Counted from the stretch's first letter, positions 15,731 through 25,097 are shown. The stretch is DNA of 32,931 nucleotides from Halieaceae bacterium UBA4438 (GCA_002390485.1 DGPO01000071.1:1-32931), one strand, 5' to 3'. Translations and numbers: made by a program. The notes: generated by a model not told the origin, from the letters alone.

Positions 15731-18151
15731 ATGAGCGACACAGCTGCAATTCAACTACCCCTGCTTCCTCTGCGAGACGTTGTGGTCTATCCACACATGG
15801 TCTTGCCGTTGTTCGTTGGAAGAGAGCGCTCCATAGAAGCGCTAGAGCACGCCATGTCTGGGAATAAGCAAGTCCTCCTGGTGGCTCAGCGCCACGCTCC
15901 AGACGACAACCCCGACGTCGACGACCTGTATCAAGTGGGTACGATCTCCACCATATTGCAGTTGTTAAAGCTCCCCGACGGAACAATTAAAGTGTTGGTA
16001 GAAGGTAGCGAGCGCGCGGCGATTGAAGCTATTGATACGGGCGAGACTTTCTCAATGGCAACTGTGCGGGAGGTGGTCTGCGAGGAGCTTGAAAGTACCG
16101 ATGCCGACGGCGCGGCCAGGGAGATCGTGGATCACTTTGAAAAATACGTCAACGTGAGCAAAAAGGTACCCAACGAGGTACTCACATCGCTCTCCGGTAT
16201 TGAGGAGCCGGGGCGTCTGGCGGATACCATTGCGGCGCACATGTCTGTCGATTTAAGTGAGAAGCAAAACATTCTAGAAATGTCCGCGGTCAGCACTCGA
16301 CTTGAGCACCTCATGTCGTTGATGGACTCTGAAATTGACCTGTTTCAGGTAGAAAAGAAACTTCGTGGTCGGGTCAAAAAACAAATGGAGAAGAGCCAGC
16401 GCGAGTACTACCTCAACGAACAGATGAAGGCCATTCAGAAAGAGCTGGGTGAAATGGACGATGCGCCCAATGAGGTCGATGACCTTCAAAATCGAATTAC
16501 CGAAGCAAAGATGTCGGAAGAGGCCATTGAGAAGGCCAACTCGGAGCTCAGTAAGCTCAAAATGATGTCGCCGATGTCAGCAGAAGCTTCTGTCGTGCGC
16601 GGGTACATCGAGTGGTTGGTGGGTGTCCCATGGTCGAAGCGAAGTAAAGTTAAGCACGATATAAAGCGGGCAAAAACGGTTCTTGATCAGGACCATTACG
16701 GGCTCGAGGAAGTGAAGGACCGAATCCTTGAGTACCTCGCGGTACAAAAGCGGGTCAGAAAGCTCAAGGGGCCGGTCCTGTGCCTAGTCGGGCCTCCTGG
16801 CGTCGGCAAAACCTCTTTAGGTGAATCGATTGCGAAGTCAACGAACCGGAAGTTTGTTCGGATGGCGCTGGGTGGTGTGCGTGACGAGGCCGAAATCCGA
16901 GGTCACCGCCGTACCTACATAGGCTCAATGCCCGGAAAGTTGATTCAAAAGATGGTCAAGGCTGGCGTGCGGAACCCGCTTTTCCTCCTCGATGAGATCG
17001 ATAAAATGGGGATGGATCATCGGGGAGATCCCGCTTCAGCCATGCTCGAGGTTTTAGATCCGGAGCAAAACCACGCATTTAATGATCACTACCTGGAGGT
17101 GGATTACGACCTGTCGGACGTTATGTTTGTGTGCACGTCAAATACCATGAACATCCCCGGCCCACTTCTAGACCGCATGGAAGTGATTCGCATCCCCGGT
17201 TACACGGAAGACGAGAAGGTCAGCATTGCACGCAAATACCTCTTACCGAAACAGATCAAAGTGAATGGCTTGAAGCAGGAAGAGATTTCTGTTGCGGACG
17301 AGGCAATTCTTGACGTCGTGCGTTACTACACTCGAGAGGCGGGCGTGCGTGCAATGGAGCGTGAGCTCGCGAAGATTTGCCGGAAGGTGGTCAAGAGACT
17401 TGCATTGGACGACTGGGAATCTGGATCCGAGGTGACATCGGCGAATCTCGAAACGTTACTTGGAGTGCGCAAGTTTACGTTTGGTGTTGCAGACGAGGCG
17501 AATCAAGTTGGAGAGGTCACGGGCCTTGCGTGGACATCGGTTGGTGGTGAATTATTGACCATTGAAGCCGCATCAGTCAGCGGAAAGGGACGTCATGTAC
17601 GCACAGGGAGCTTGGGTGACGTCATGCAAGAGTCCATACAAGCCGCCATGACTGTCGTTAGGGCTCGCTCGCAAGGTTTGGGTATACCCGCAAAATATCA
17701 CGACAGCCACGACCTCCACATACACGTACCAGAGGGGGCGACTCCCAAAGATGGTCCAAGCGCGGGGGTGGGCATGTGCACAGCGCTGGTTAGTGTTGCA
17801 ACCAAAATACCGGTTCGCGCCAACGTCGCTATGACTGGGGAAATAACGCTGCGCGGTGAGGTCCTCGCAATCGGTGGACTCAAAGAAAAGCTTCTGGCGG
17901 CGCGACGGGGTGGCATTACGACTGTGATCATCCCACACGAAAATGAACGCGATTTAGCAGAGGTCCCCGATAACATTAAAGACAAGCTCGACATAAAGCC
18001 GGTCAAGTGGATTGATGAAGTGCTTGAAATTGCGCTTGAAAGCTCCCCAACACCGCTGTCGGATGAAGACTATATGGCTGGACAAAACGACTCCAAAGTT
18101 GCGTCTTCTGACGGCGAAGGCGAGGGAAAAGCCCGAGCGGTCTCACATTGA
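15731..18151 (+). CDS. lon: ATP-dependent protease Lon
   Basis: Lon degrades damaged and regulatory proteins. The N-terminal substrate domain (about 8-200) and coiled coil precede the AAA+ module with Walker A GPPGVGKT (354-361) and Walker B LLDEID (D421, E422). The serine-lysine dyad is S677 (PKDGPSAGVG) and K720 (GGLKEK), spaced as in E. coli S679/K722. In-frame ATGs occur at 15719, 15725 and 15731. I chose 15731 (806 residues) because GGAG lies 6 bases upstream and the heat-shock start leaves little room for earlier ones. The tail after about residue 780 is acidic and low-complexity. It lies between clpX and hup, the Pseudomonas order. Confidence 0.96.
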   Translation: MSDTAAIQLPLLPLRDVVVYPHMVLPLFVGRERSIEALEHAMSGNKQVLLVAQRHAPDDNPDVDDLYQVGTISTILQLLKLPDGTIKVLVEGSERAAIEAIDTGETFSMATVREVVCEELESTDADGAAREIVDHFEKYVNVSKKVPNEVLTSLSGIEEPGRLADTIAAHMSVDLSEKQNILEMSAVSTRLEHLMSLMDSEIDLFQVEKKLRGRVKKQMEKSQREYYLNEQMKAIQKELGEMDDAPNEVDDLQNRITEAKMSEEAIEKANSELSKLKMMSPMSAEASVVRGYIEWLVGVPWSKRSKVKHDIKRAKTVLDQDHYGLEEVKDRILEYLAVQKRVRKLKGPVLCLVGPPGVGKTSLGESIAKSTNRKFVRMALGGVRDEAEIRGHRRTYIGSMPGKLIQKMVKAGVRNPLFLLDEIDKMGMDHRGDPASAMLEVLDPEQNHAFNDHYLEVDYDLSDVMFVCTSNTMNIPGPLLDRMEVIRIPGYTEDEKVSIARKYLLPKQIKVNGLKQEEISVADEAILDVVRYYTREAGVRAMERELAKICRKVVKRLALDDWESGSEVTSANLETLLGVRKFTFGVADEANQVGEVTGLAWTSVGGELLTIEAASVSGKGRHVRTGSLGDVMQESIQAAMTVVRARSQGLGIPAKYHDSHDLHIHVPEGATPKDGPSAGVGMCTALVSVATKIPVRANVAMTGEITLRGEVLAIGGLKEKLLAARRGGITTVIIPHENERDLAEVPDNIKDKLDIKPVKWIDEVLEIALESSPTPLSDEDYMAGQNDSKVASSDGEGEGKARAVSH

Positions 18152-18204
18152 CGCAATTAATGTCCGTTTAGGCGAAAAAAAACGTAATTTTTTACATTTC
18201 GTGA

Positions 18205-18233
18205 TTGACCGCCTATGCACCCAAAGGTAGGCT
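18205..18233 (+). promoter_or_regulatory. Predicted sigma-70 promoter of hup
   Basis: TTGACC (18205-18210), a 17-bp spacer and TAGGCT (18228-18233) precede hup. The 30 bases upstream of the -35 are very AT-rich, with A and T tracts at 18177-18200, like an UP element, as expected for an abundant protein. GGTAG/CTACC at 18226-18238 forms a small palindrome over the -10. Confidence 0.5.
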
Positions 18234-18280
18234 CTACCTGAGTTCAAGCAATTTCCTAAAGTAAAAAAAGAGGACCTATC

Positions 18281-18556
18281 GTGAATAAAAATGAACTAAT
18301 AGATGCCATCGCTTCTGAAGCAGACCTTTCAAAAGCTGGCGCAGGTCGTGCGCTTGACGCAGCAGTTGCTGCCGTCACAGCAGAGCTTTCAAAAGGTGGT
18401 AGTGTTTCTCTTGTAGGCTTTGGAACGTTTTCTGTAAAACCACGCGCAGCGCGTGACGGTCGCAATCCGCGCACCGGCGAAACCATTAAGATCGCAGCAT
18501 CAAATACGCCGGGCTTCAAAGCAGGCAAAGCACTGAAAGACGCTTGCAACTCTTAA
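18281..18556 (+). CDS. hupB: DNA-binding protein HU
   Basis: HU is a small dimeric nucleoid protein that bends DNA. The 91 residues include the signature [20 protein letters not shown] in the beta-arm, with the helical body before it and the C-terminal helix after it. The start is GTG, preceded by AGAGGA. The position between lon and ppiD matches hupB of Pseudomonas and E. coli, which favours the beta-type name. It has its own promoter and a strong terminator, so it is probably monocistronic. Confidence 0.95.
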   Translation: MNKNELIDAIASEADLSKAGAGRALDAAVAAVTAELSKGGSVSLVGFGTFSVKPRAARDGRNPRTGETIKIAASNTPGFKAGKALKDACNS

Positions 18557-18567
18557 TGTAGTAAACT

Positions 18568-18616
18568 CTCGGCGCGTGCCGAGTGAAAAAAGAGGCGCCT
18601 AGTGCGCCTTTTTTTT
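18568..18616 (+). terminator. Tandem hairpins and intrinsic terminator after hup
   Basis: A first hairpin, CTCGGC-GCGT-GCCGAG (18568-18583), is followed by AGGCGC-CTAGT-GCGCCT (18593-18609) running into eight T, with an A-tract on the left side that extends the stem. The second hairpin is a textbook Rho-independent terminator. The first may protect the mRNA 3' end. Confidence 0.85.
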
Positions 18617-18655
18617 ATGCGTATCTGATTTCTTATTAACGACAGGGTAAATGTA

Positions 18656-20530
18656 ATGCTGCAGAACATGCGAGAGGGTGTTCGAAGCCCTTGGGTCTTA
18701 ATTCCTATTGGCTTAATTGTGTTGTCTTTTGTGCTGACGGGCGCTGAAACACTGACGTTTGGCGGGACCCAATCAGGCGTGGCAACGGTCAACGGTGAAG
18801 AGATCTCTGAAAGTGAGCTCCAAATGGCCATTGAGGGCCAGCGGCGCCAGCTCACCGAAGTCTACGGTGATCAAATCGACCCTAGTTTACTCTCAGATGA
18901 TTTGTTGCGACCCGGCGTCTTAAACGGTCTGGTTGAACGTGCGCTACTTGAGGATTATGCCGAAACGCTCGGTGTGACAGCCTCCTCCTTAGCGGTGGGT
19001 AGAGCGATCACTGAAAACCCCAACTTTCAGATCGACGGCGTATTTTCCGCTGACTACTACCGCGATATTCTGCGCTCTAATGGTCTGACGAATCCTCTTT
19101 ACAAAGCGGATCAAGAACGGTCTGACCAGCTGCTCAAGCTTGAGTCTGTGGTTTCATCGGCCTCATTCCTGACGCCTGTTGAAGCTGAAGCTGCGTTCAA
19201 TGTCATTGCAGAGCGCCGTGACGTTCGATATCTCGTGGTGCCTGAATCTTTTTTCGAAACGGCTGATGATGTCACTGAAGAAGCGATTGAACGCTATTAC
19301 GACCAAAATGCGTTGTCTTTCTCTCAGCCTGAGCGCCTGCGCGTGGCGTACATCGAGCTGAATCTTGAGCAATACACTACGCCGGTAGATCAAGCCGAGG
19401 TCGAGGCACAACTTGCTTCAGCACTTGCCGATTTTGAAACAAAGGCAGAGTCCGAAGTTGCCCATATTTTGATCACGCAAGCAGACGAAGAAAGCGACGT
19501 GGACTATGCGGCACGTGTAGAGGCTGTGCGTGTACGGCTTGATTCCGGCGCGGACTTTACAGTGGTCGCACAAGAAAACTCAGATGATATTGGATCAGCC
19601 TCAATCGGTGGTGATTTGGGGTACACCGATGGCAGCGTGTTTCCCGATGAGATGGAATTAGCCATTAAGCAATTGTCGATTGGTGATGTTTCGCCAGGCG
19701 TGGTCACCGATGCGGGCACGCACTTTATCTTGCTCAAAGGGAAAACGGCCGCTGAGCAAGTGGCCGATGAGGTCTTGCGCGCAGAGATCGCAGACAGTCT
19801 TCAGACTGCTCAAGCGCAGCAAGACTTGTTGATCGCAGTCGATCAGTTAAGAGACGCAGTCTTCACCTCAGAGGGCCTCGAGAGCGCCGCCAGCGCACTG
19901 GGTGTCACCGTTGAGACTTCAGCTCCTTTTTCGCGGGACGCGGGACAGGGCGCCTTTACCGAATCAAGTCTTCGCCAACTGGCGTTCAGCGACGACGTGC
20001 TATTAGACGGTAACAATAGTGACGTTGTTGAGCTCTCCGGTAGCCGGTTTATTGCGCTGTCGCTGCTCGAGCAGCTCCCAGAGGGCACTCGACCGCTTAT
20101 TGAGGTTCGTCAAAGCATTGCGTCGCAGCTCGCTGAAAAAGCGCGTGAGAAGGCGATGGAGGTCCTTGTTGCGGAGATTGACGCGGAAATGGCCGCCGGT
20201 GCGACATTGGAGTCATTGGCGACTGCCAAGGACTTTGAATGGCGTGTAGAGCTGGGAGCGACAAGACAGAATGTGATTTTACCCGCGAACGTTTTGCAGG
20301 CCGCATTTGCTAAGCGTGTGGATGATATGGAAACCGTCGAACCTGTTCAGCTGGACGCCGAGAGTTATGCCCTAGTGCAGCTTGCACGTGCGCAGCCCGG
20401 TAGGGCGGATACCATTATCGGTGCAGAGCGCGCATCGTTGCTTCAAGAAGTGTCGCAAGTCCAGACGTCGCTAATACTGCAGGAGTTTACTGCGGACCTT
20501 CGACGACGTGGCGACGTAGTCACACGCTAA
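18656..20530 (+). CDS. ppiD: Periplasmic folding chaperone PpiD
   Basis: PpiD is anchored in the inner membrane beside the Sec translocon and assists folding of exported proteins. The 624-residue protein has a short cytoplasmic start, one membrane helix (about 13-29), a SurA-like N-domain and a PpiC/parvulin domain (about 265-362, with EVAHILI, GGDLGYTDGSVFPDEME and GTHFILLKG). A long helical C-terminal region follows. The size matches E. coli PpiD (623). It lies 40 bases past the hup terminator. A promoter was not identified in that short gap. Confidence 0.94.
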   Translation: MLQNMREGVRSPWVLIPIGLIVLSFVLTGAETLTFGGTQSGVATVNGEEISESELQMAIEGQRRQLTEVYGDQIDPSLLSDDLLRPGVLNGLVERALLEDYAETLGVTASSLAVGRAITENPNFQIDGVFSADYYRDILRSNGLTNPLYKADQERSDQLLKLESVVSSASFLTPVEAEAAFNVIAERRDVRYLVVPESFFETADDVTEEAIERYYDQNALSFSQPERLRVAYIELNLEQYTTPVDQAEVEAQLASALADFETKAESEVAHILITQADEESDVDYAARVEAVRVRLDSGADFTVVAQENSDDIGSASIGGDLGYTDGSVFPDEMELAIKQLSIGDVSPGVVTDAGTHFILLKGKTAAEQVADEVLRAEIADSLQTAQAQQDLLIAVDQLRDAVFTSEGLESAASALGVTVETSAPFSRDAGQGAFTESSLRQLAFSDDVLLDGNNSDVVELSGSRFIALSLLEQLPEGTRPLIEVRQSIASQLAEKAREKAMEVLVAEIDAEMAAGATLESLATAKDFEWRVELGATRQNVILPANVLQAAFAKRVDDMETVEPVQLDAESYALVQLARAQPGRADTIIGAERASLLQEVSQVQTSLILQEFTADLRRRGDVVTR

Positions 20531-20546
20531 CCCGGAGAGCGATAGG

Positions 20547-21122
20547 GTGGCAGATGACGCATTCGCCCGGCTGATTCGAAGTGCTGGAGTCACTGAGACA
20601 AACCTAGGCGGCAATTCCGACTTCATTGGAAGTGTTAACGGACGTGTGCCTTACCCCCTAGAGACGTGGGCCCCAGAACACTGCGGGCAGCTGGATATGG
20701 CGATCGACCGAGACGGCCGATGGTTCCATGAGGGCTCTGAAATTAAACGCTCAGAGCTTGTTTCCTTGTTTGCAGGACTGCTTCGTAAAGAGAGTGACGG
20801 GGCCTTCTACCTCGTCACACCAGTGGAGAAGGTCGAGGTCAATGTTGCGTTGCACCCCCTGATGGTCGTCGATGCAAGCCAACTCCACGACTCAGAGACA
20901 GGAGAGGCGTCACTAGGACTAGTCCTCAATACCGGTGGCATTTTTAAATTGAGCCCGGAGACTGGGCTCCATTCTGAAGCCAGAGCGGCAGGTGCCGCCT
21001 TTGTTTGCCTGCCACACGGATTGACCGCCTTGTTCACACGCGCCGCTTGGTACCGGCTGGTCGAGATGGCAGATGATACCGGCTGTATTGTGAGCGGTGG
21101 CGAGCGCTACTCCCTGCTCTAG
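20547..21122 (+). CDS. DUF1285 family protein of unknown function
   Basis: This 191-residue protein fits DUF1285: VPYPLETWAPEHCGQLDMAI, then DGRWFHEGSEIKRSELVSLF, LLRKESDGAFYLVTPVEKV, and a C-terminal half ending in a conserved aromatic region. No signal peptide or membrane segment is seen, so it is probably cytoplasmic. Its function is not established, and I infer none. The start is GTG with GGAGAG 7 bases upstream (20534-20539). It follows ppiD after 16 bases and is probably cotranscribed with it. It converges on etfD with 31 bases between stops. Confidence 0.85.
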   Translation: MADDAFARLIRSAGVTETNLGGNSDFIGSVNGRVPYPLETWAPEHCGQLDMAIDRDGRWFHEGSEIKRSELVSLFAGLLRKESDGAFYLVTPVEKVEVNVALHPLMVVDASQLHDSETGEASLGLVLNTGGIFKLSPETGLHSEARAAGAAFVCLPHGLTALFTRAAWYRLVEMADDTGCIVSGGERYSLL

Positions 21123-21123
21123 C

Positions 21124-21157
21124 AAGCCTTAGGAAGCAGGGAATAGGCTTTTTTTAC
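21124..21157 (+). terminator. Weak terminator between the DUF1285 gene and etfD
   Basis: AAGCCT (21124-21129) pairs with AGGCTT (21145-21150) around a 15-base loop, followed by a T-run through the end of the etfD stop codon. The stem is only 6 bp and the loop is long, so efficiency is doubtful. It would serve the plus-strand gene. Confidence 0.4.
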
Positions 21158-22803
21158 ATATTGGGGTAGGTCGGTCCGCCCAATCCTTCAGGTGTTACCC
21201 ATCGAATATTCTGCGAGGGGTCTTTGATGTCGCATGTCTTGCAGTGGACGCAATTTTGAGCGTTGATTTGGAAGCGCGGCTCATCGCCATCAGTCACAAC
21301 CTCATAAACGCCAGCTGGGCAGTACCGCTGTGCCGGTTCATCGTACATGGGAAGATTGACCTGAATGGGGATCGACGAATCCAGTAGCTTGAGGTGACAA
21401 GGCTGGTCTTCCTCGTGGTTTGTGTTGGAGAGGAACACAGACGACAACCTGTCGAACGTCAGCACATTGTCAGGTTTGGGGTAGTCGAGCTTTTTTGACG
21501 AAGCAGCGGGTTTCAGACACGCGTGATCAGGTGTCTTGTCTCGAAGCGTGAACGGCATGTTACCGCGCATAATCGTTTGATCGAACCACACCGCAGCCGA
21601 GCCCAGTAGAGCACCAAAGGTGTGCATGTATCCGGCGAAATTACGGCTCGACTTCAACTCCTTCCCAAGCCAGGATGCGTCGACCCGTGCATTAAAGTTT
21701 TCCAAATTAACCTGAGGCGTCTCAGCCATTAACGCGGCAGCGACCTCTTCGGCAGCCAACATACCACTCTTCATGGCCGTATGATTGCCTTTAATCTTGA
21801 CCGCATTCAGCGTCCCCGCATCGCAGCCAATAATGAGTCCACCTGGGAAGTTGAGCTTGGGCAGCGAGTTTTGGCCGCCTTTGGCCAGCGCCCGGGCGCC
21901 ATAAGCCAGTCGGGTCGCTCCCTCTAAGTAGTGGGCCGTTTTAGGGTGTGTTTTCCAGCGCTGAAACTCCTCAAAAGGACTCAAATGTGGATTTGAGTAG
22001 TTAAGGTCCGTGATTAATCCCAGATACACCTCATTGTTTTCCGCATGGTACATAAATGCACCACCCGAAGAGCCGCTCTCGGACAATGGCCAACCCAGAC
22101 CGTGAATGACTTTACCTTCCTCATGCAGCTCAGGTTTAATCTGCCAAACCTCTTTGATACCGATTCCGTAATGTTGCGGGTCTTTGCCTTCATCAAGGCC
22201 AAAGTGTGCGATGAGCTCCTTTCCCAAATGTCCACGACAACCCTCAGCAAACAGGGTGTACTTGGCATGCAGCTCCATTCCCGGCATGAAAGAATCTTTT
22301 TGCTCCCCCGTGGCACTAATGCCCATGTCACCCGTCGCGATCCCTTTGACAGAACCGTCGTCGTTAAACAGCACTTCGGACGCAGCGAAGCCCGGGTAAA
22401 CCTCAACACCATTATTTTCCGCCTGCTCTGCGAGCCAGCGACAGACGTTGCCCATCGAGACGATGTAGTTCCCGTGGTTGTGGACCGGGGGAGGCAACAA
22501 CAAATTGGGGATTTTTGCAGCCGACTTGCCCGACGTGTAGTAATAAAAGACGTCTTCTGTCACCGCGGTATTGAGCGGTGCACCCATTGAGCCCCAATCG
22601 GGCAATAGTTCATCGAGCGCGGTGGTCTCAAGTACAGCACCCGAAAGAATATGAGCGCCAACTTCGGACCCTTTTTCCACGACGCACACACTAATTTCAC
22701 GCTCTTGTTCTTGAGCCAACTGACTGAGTTTGATAGCTGCCGACAACCCTGCAGGGCCTGCGCCAACGACTACCACGTCAAATTCCATCGATTCGCGTTC
22801 CAA
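21154..22803 (-). CDS. etfD: Electron transfer flavoprotein-ubiquinone oxidoreductase
   Basis: This membrane-associated enzyme passes electrons from reduced ETF to the quinone pool. The 549-residue protein has an N-terminal FAD motif (VVVGAGPAGLSAA, glycines 14, 16 and 19) and a C-terminal [4Fe-4S] set at C495, C518, C521 and C524 (CVHCKTC). The frame is open to 22944, but I chose TTG at 22803. A strong GGAGG lies 6 bases upstream of it, and the resulting start MERESMEFDVVVVGAG matches Pseudomonas homologues. ATG at 22788 is the alternative. The gene is divergent from etfBA, its electron-donor subunits. Confidence 0.94.
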   Translation of the reverse strand: MERESMEFDVVVVGAGPAGLSAAIKLSQLAQEQEREISVCVVEKGSEVGAHILSGAVLETTALDELLPDWGSMGAPLNTAVTEDVFYYYTSGKSAAKIPNLLLPPPVHNHGNYIVSMGNVCRWLAEQAENNGVEVYPGFAASEVLFNDDGSVKGIATGDMGISATGEQKDSFMPGMELHAKYTLFAEGCRGHLGKELIAHFGLDEGKDPQHYGIGIKEVWQIKPELHEEGKVIHGLGWPLSESGSSGGAFMYHAENNEVYLGLITDLNYSNPHLSPFEEFQRWKTHPKTAHYLEGATRLAYGARALAKGGQNSLPKLNFPGGLIIGCDAGTLNAVKIKGNHTAMKSGMLAAEEVAAALMAETPQVNLENFNARVDASWLGKELKSSRNFAGYMHTFGALLGSAAVWFDQTIMRGNMPFTLRDKTPDHACLKPAASSKKLDYPKPDNVLTFDRLSSVFLSNTNHEEDQPCHLKLLDSSIPIQVNLPMYDEPAQRYCPAGVYEVVTDGDEPRFQINAQNCVHCKTCDIKDPSQNIRWVTPEGLGGPTYPNM

Positions 22804-22982
22804 AACACACCTCCAATTAACAAGCGCAATAGGCTCTATCCACGTAAAATATGCACAGCCAATCACTTTTTTGAACTTGCAGTATGTTAAAGTATCGCGC
22901 CTCGCAGGTGTAGTAATGCGAGCAACAATTTGATCTCTGATCACTAAGAATTTTAAACACGTTAACTTTCAGTGGAGATGCT

Positions 22983-23732
22983 ATGAAAGTACTCGTCGCA
23001 GTGAAGCGCGTTGTGGATTACAACGTAAAGGTGCGCGCCAAGTCCGATGGCTCGGATGTGGAGCTCAACAACGTTAAAATGGCGATAAACCCATTCTGTG
23101 AAATCGCGGTTGAAGAAGCGGTGCGTCTGAAAGAGGCAGGCACGGCTTCTGAAGTCGTTGTCGCGTCAATCGGCGATAAGAGTTGCCAAGAACAGATCCG
23201 TACGGCGCTCGCACTGGGGGCCGATCGTGGCGTTCACGTCGAGGCCGAAGGTCGACCCGAACCGCTTGAGGTCGCCAAATTACTCAAGGGCGTGATTACA
23301 GCAGAGTCGCCCGACCTGGTCATTTTAGGCAAGCAGTCGATCGACGGGGACAATAACCAGACGGGGCAAATGCTGGGTGCCTTAACTGGGATGGGGCAGG
23401 GTACATTTGCGTCAGAAGTTAATGTGGGCGACGGCACTGTTCAGGTCATACGCGAGGTTGATGGTGGACTTCAGACCGTTGAGTTGACGCTACCCGCAAT
23501 TGTCACGACGGACTTACGTCTAAACGAACCACGATACGCGTCACTGCCGAACATCATGAAGGCCAAGAAAAAGCCGCTTGAGACGTTTTCGCCTTCAGAT
23601 TTGGGCGTAGAGGTGCAGTCGCACGTCACATTGGTCAGTGTAAAGCCGCCAGCAGAGCGATCAGCCGGCATCAAGGTAGAATCGGTTGAGCAGCTGGTCG
23701 ACAAGCTCAAGAACGAAGCGAAGGTGATTTAA
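22983..23732 (+). CDS. etfB: Electron transfer flavoprotein subunit beta
   Basis: EtfB pairs with EtfA to accept electrons from acyl-CoA and other dehydrogenases. The 249-residue protein begins [20 protein letters not shown] and contains [33 protein letters not shown] and the [21 protein letters not shown] signature region near the end. GGAG precedes the ATG. Its TAA overlaps the etfA ATG by one base. A weak TTGATC-N17-TTAAAC at 22930-22958 might be its promoter, and the 180-base gap to etfD shows no operator I recognise. Confidence 0.96.
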   Translation: MKVLVAVKRVVDYNVKVRAKSDGSDVELNNVKMAINPFCEIAVEEAVRLKEAGTASEVVVASIGDKSCQEQIRTALALGADRGVHVEAEGRPEPLEVAKLLKGVITAESPDLVILGKQSIDGDNNQTGQMLGALTGMGQGTFASEVNVGDGTVQVIREVDGGLQTVELTLPAIVTTDLRLNEPRYASLPNIMKAKKKPLETFSPSDLGVEVQSHVTLVSVKPPAERSAGIKVESVEQLVDKLKNEAKVI

Positions 23733-24661
23733 TGAAAACGTTAATTGTTGCAGAACACGATAACGAGTCGCTGAAGCCCGCGACGTTAAATGCTGTAGCC
23801 GCTGCGCAACAGTTTGGTGGTGATGTAGATATTCTCGTCGTCGGCAGTGGATGTCAGGGTGTTGCTGATGCCGCGGCGTCGGTCGCCGGTGTTGCTGGTG
23901 TGCTGAGTGCCGATAACGTGGTCTACGAGCATCAGCTGGCAGAAAATGTCAGTCTTGCGATCGCAGACCTGGCTGCGGGTTACGATTGCGTCATGGCCGC
24001 TGCTACGGCGAATGGTAAGAACTTTATGCCACGCGTCGCTGCGTTACTCGATGTTGCGCAGATTTCAGACATTACAGGAATCATAGACGCAGACACGTTT
24101 GAACGGCCGATTTATGCGGGAAATGTCATGGCGACCGTAAAAAGCTCTGATGCTAAAAAGGTCATCACTGTGCGCACAACTGCGTTTGATGCTGTCGCTG
24201 CCGAGGGCGGTACTGCCGTCGTGCAGCAGGTTGATGGTGCGCATGATGCTGGCGTTTCGCGCTTTGTAGGTGAGGAGGTTGCGGTATCTGATCGACCAGA
24301 GCTCACGGCGGCATCGGTGGTCATTTCGGGTGGACGGGGCATGCAGAACGGCGATAATTTCTCCATGCTTGAAGGCATTGCTGACAAGTTGAATGCGGCG
24401 ATCGGTGCTTCACGCGCCGCCGTTGATGCCGGGTTTGTTCCTAATGATTATCAAGTGGGTCAAACCGGAAAAATTGTCGCGCCAGACTTGTATATTGCCG
24501 TGGGGATTTCAGGAGCCATCCAACACTTGGCTGGAATGAAAGACAGTAAAGTCATTGTGGCGATTAATAAGGACGAGGACGCACCGATTTTTCAGGTGGC
24601 AGACTACGGTCTTGTTGCTGATCTTTTCTCAGCGCTTCCTGAACTCGAAGCGGCGCTTTAA
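23732..24661 (+). CDS. etfA: Electron transfer flavoprotein subunit alpha
   Basis: The 309-residue alpha subunit holds the FAD. The C-terminal FAD domain has [34 protein letters not shown], the signature [17 protein letters not shown] and [16 protein letters not shown], all typical. It overlaps etfB by one base (TAATG), and the fixed stoichiometry of the two subunits suits coupled translation. A hairpin spans its stop codon (AAGCGGCG/CGCCGCTT, 24648-24669) but lacks a clean U-run. Confidence 0.96.
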   Translation: MKTLIVAEHDNESLKPATLNAVAAAQQFGGDVDILVVGSGCQGVADAAASVAGVAGVLSADNVVYEHQLAENVSLAIADLAAGYDCVMAAATANGKNFMPRVAALLDVAQISDITGIIDADTFERPIYAGNVMATVKSSDAKKVITVRTTAFDAVAAEGGTAVVQQVDGAHDAGVSRFVGEEVAVSDRPELTAASVVISGGRGMQNGDNFSMLEGIADKLNAAIGASRAAVDAGFVPNDYQVGQTGKIVAPDLYIAVGISGAIQHLAGMKDSKVIVAINKDEDAPIFQVADYGLVADLFSALPELEAAL

Positions 24662-24669
24662 CGCCGCTT
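24648..24669 (+). terminator. Hairpin over the etfA stop codon, possible weak terminator
   Basis: AAGCGGCG (24648-24655) and CGCCGCTT (24662-24669) form a perfect 8-bp stem with loop CTTTAA, which contains most of the etfA stop codon. Only TTTCGC follows, so termination would be inefficient or Rho-assisted. It could instead protect the etfBA mRNA end. Confidence 0.35.
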
Positions 24670-24691
24670 TCGCTCATTATCTGGGGGATAC

Positions 24692-24802
24692 ATGTCAAAA
24701 AGTAATATGGACGACAGTACGGCGGATGCCGTCGTAGCCGTAGTTGTTCTGGCGGTTGCCATTCTCGGCGTCGTCGAGTGGCTGTCTGGGCTGCCCGCTT
24801 AA
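24692..24802 (+). CDS. Small predicted single-span membrane protein (36 residues)
   Basis: This short frame encodes a 36-residue peptide starting MSKSNMDDSTADAV, then a strongly hydrophobic stretch (about 13-30, rich in V, A, L and I) ending near EWLSGLPA. A GGGGGA sequence sits 3-8 bases upstream of the ATG, a fair ribosome binding site, and codon use looks like the neighbours. It lies 31 bases after etfA and converges on the DUF2970 gene, sharing the stop-encoding TTAA. I do not recognise a family. Function is unknown, and chance origin cannot be excluded at this length. Confidence 0.5.
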   Translation: MSKSNMDDSTADAVVAVVVLAVAILGVVEWLSGLPA

Positions 24803-24981
24803 GGCGTCACTGCGCTGACCACGACGACAATCGTGGCGACAAAAAGCACCGTAAATAGGATGCCGGCAACAATAAAAGTGCCGGCGTTTCCTTCTTCGAA
24901 ATCACGCTCACGGTTTTTCTTACTTTGAACACCGATCGCGGCGGCGAGCGTGCTTTGCACGACTCGAAGTATCTTCGACAC
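24799..24981 (-). CDS. DUF2970 small membrane protein
   Basis: This 60-residue protein fits DUF2970: RVVQSTLAAAIGVQSKKNRE, then RDFEEGNAGTF and a C-terminal hydrophobic helix (about 37-57). One membrane span with a charged N-terminal half is predicted. The start is GTG at 24981, and upstream GAGAT is only a weak ribosome binding site. The function of the family is unknown. It converges with the 36-residue membrane ORF, the two stop codons sharing TTAA at 24799-24802. Confidence 0.8.
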   Translation of the reverse strand: MSKILRVVQSTLAAAIGVQSKKNRERDFEEGNAGTFIVAGILFTVLFVATIVVVVSAVTP

Positions 24982-25065
24982 GTTCTAATATCTCGTTGAT
25001 TCAACGCTGGCAGTGTAGTTTGTGGGACAAATTATTCAAGACAGACATTTAAGTACTGAAAGTTC

Positions 25066-25074
25066 TGGTAATCT
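25066..25074 (+). promoter_or_regulatory. Possible extended -10 promoter of nfuA
   Basis: TGGTAATCT fits TGnTAnnnT, an extended -10, 24 bases before the nfuA ATG. No good -35 is seen. The expected start near 25081 would leave a short leader containing the strong CGGAGGA ribosome binding site. I see no obvious IscR site. Confidence 0.35.
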
Positions 25075-25097
25075 GCAGACCTGTCTCGGAGGACACT

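Noticed and set aside
22045..22590. 181-residue plus-strand open frame inside etfD
   Set aside because: It is a shadow of the conserved etfD gene, lacking start signals.
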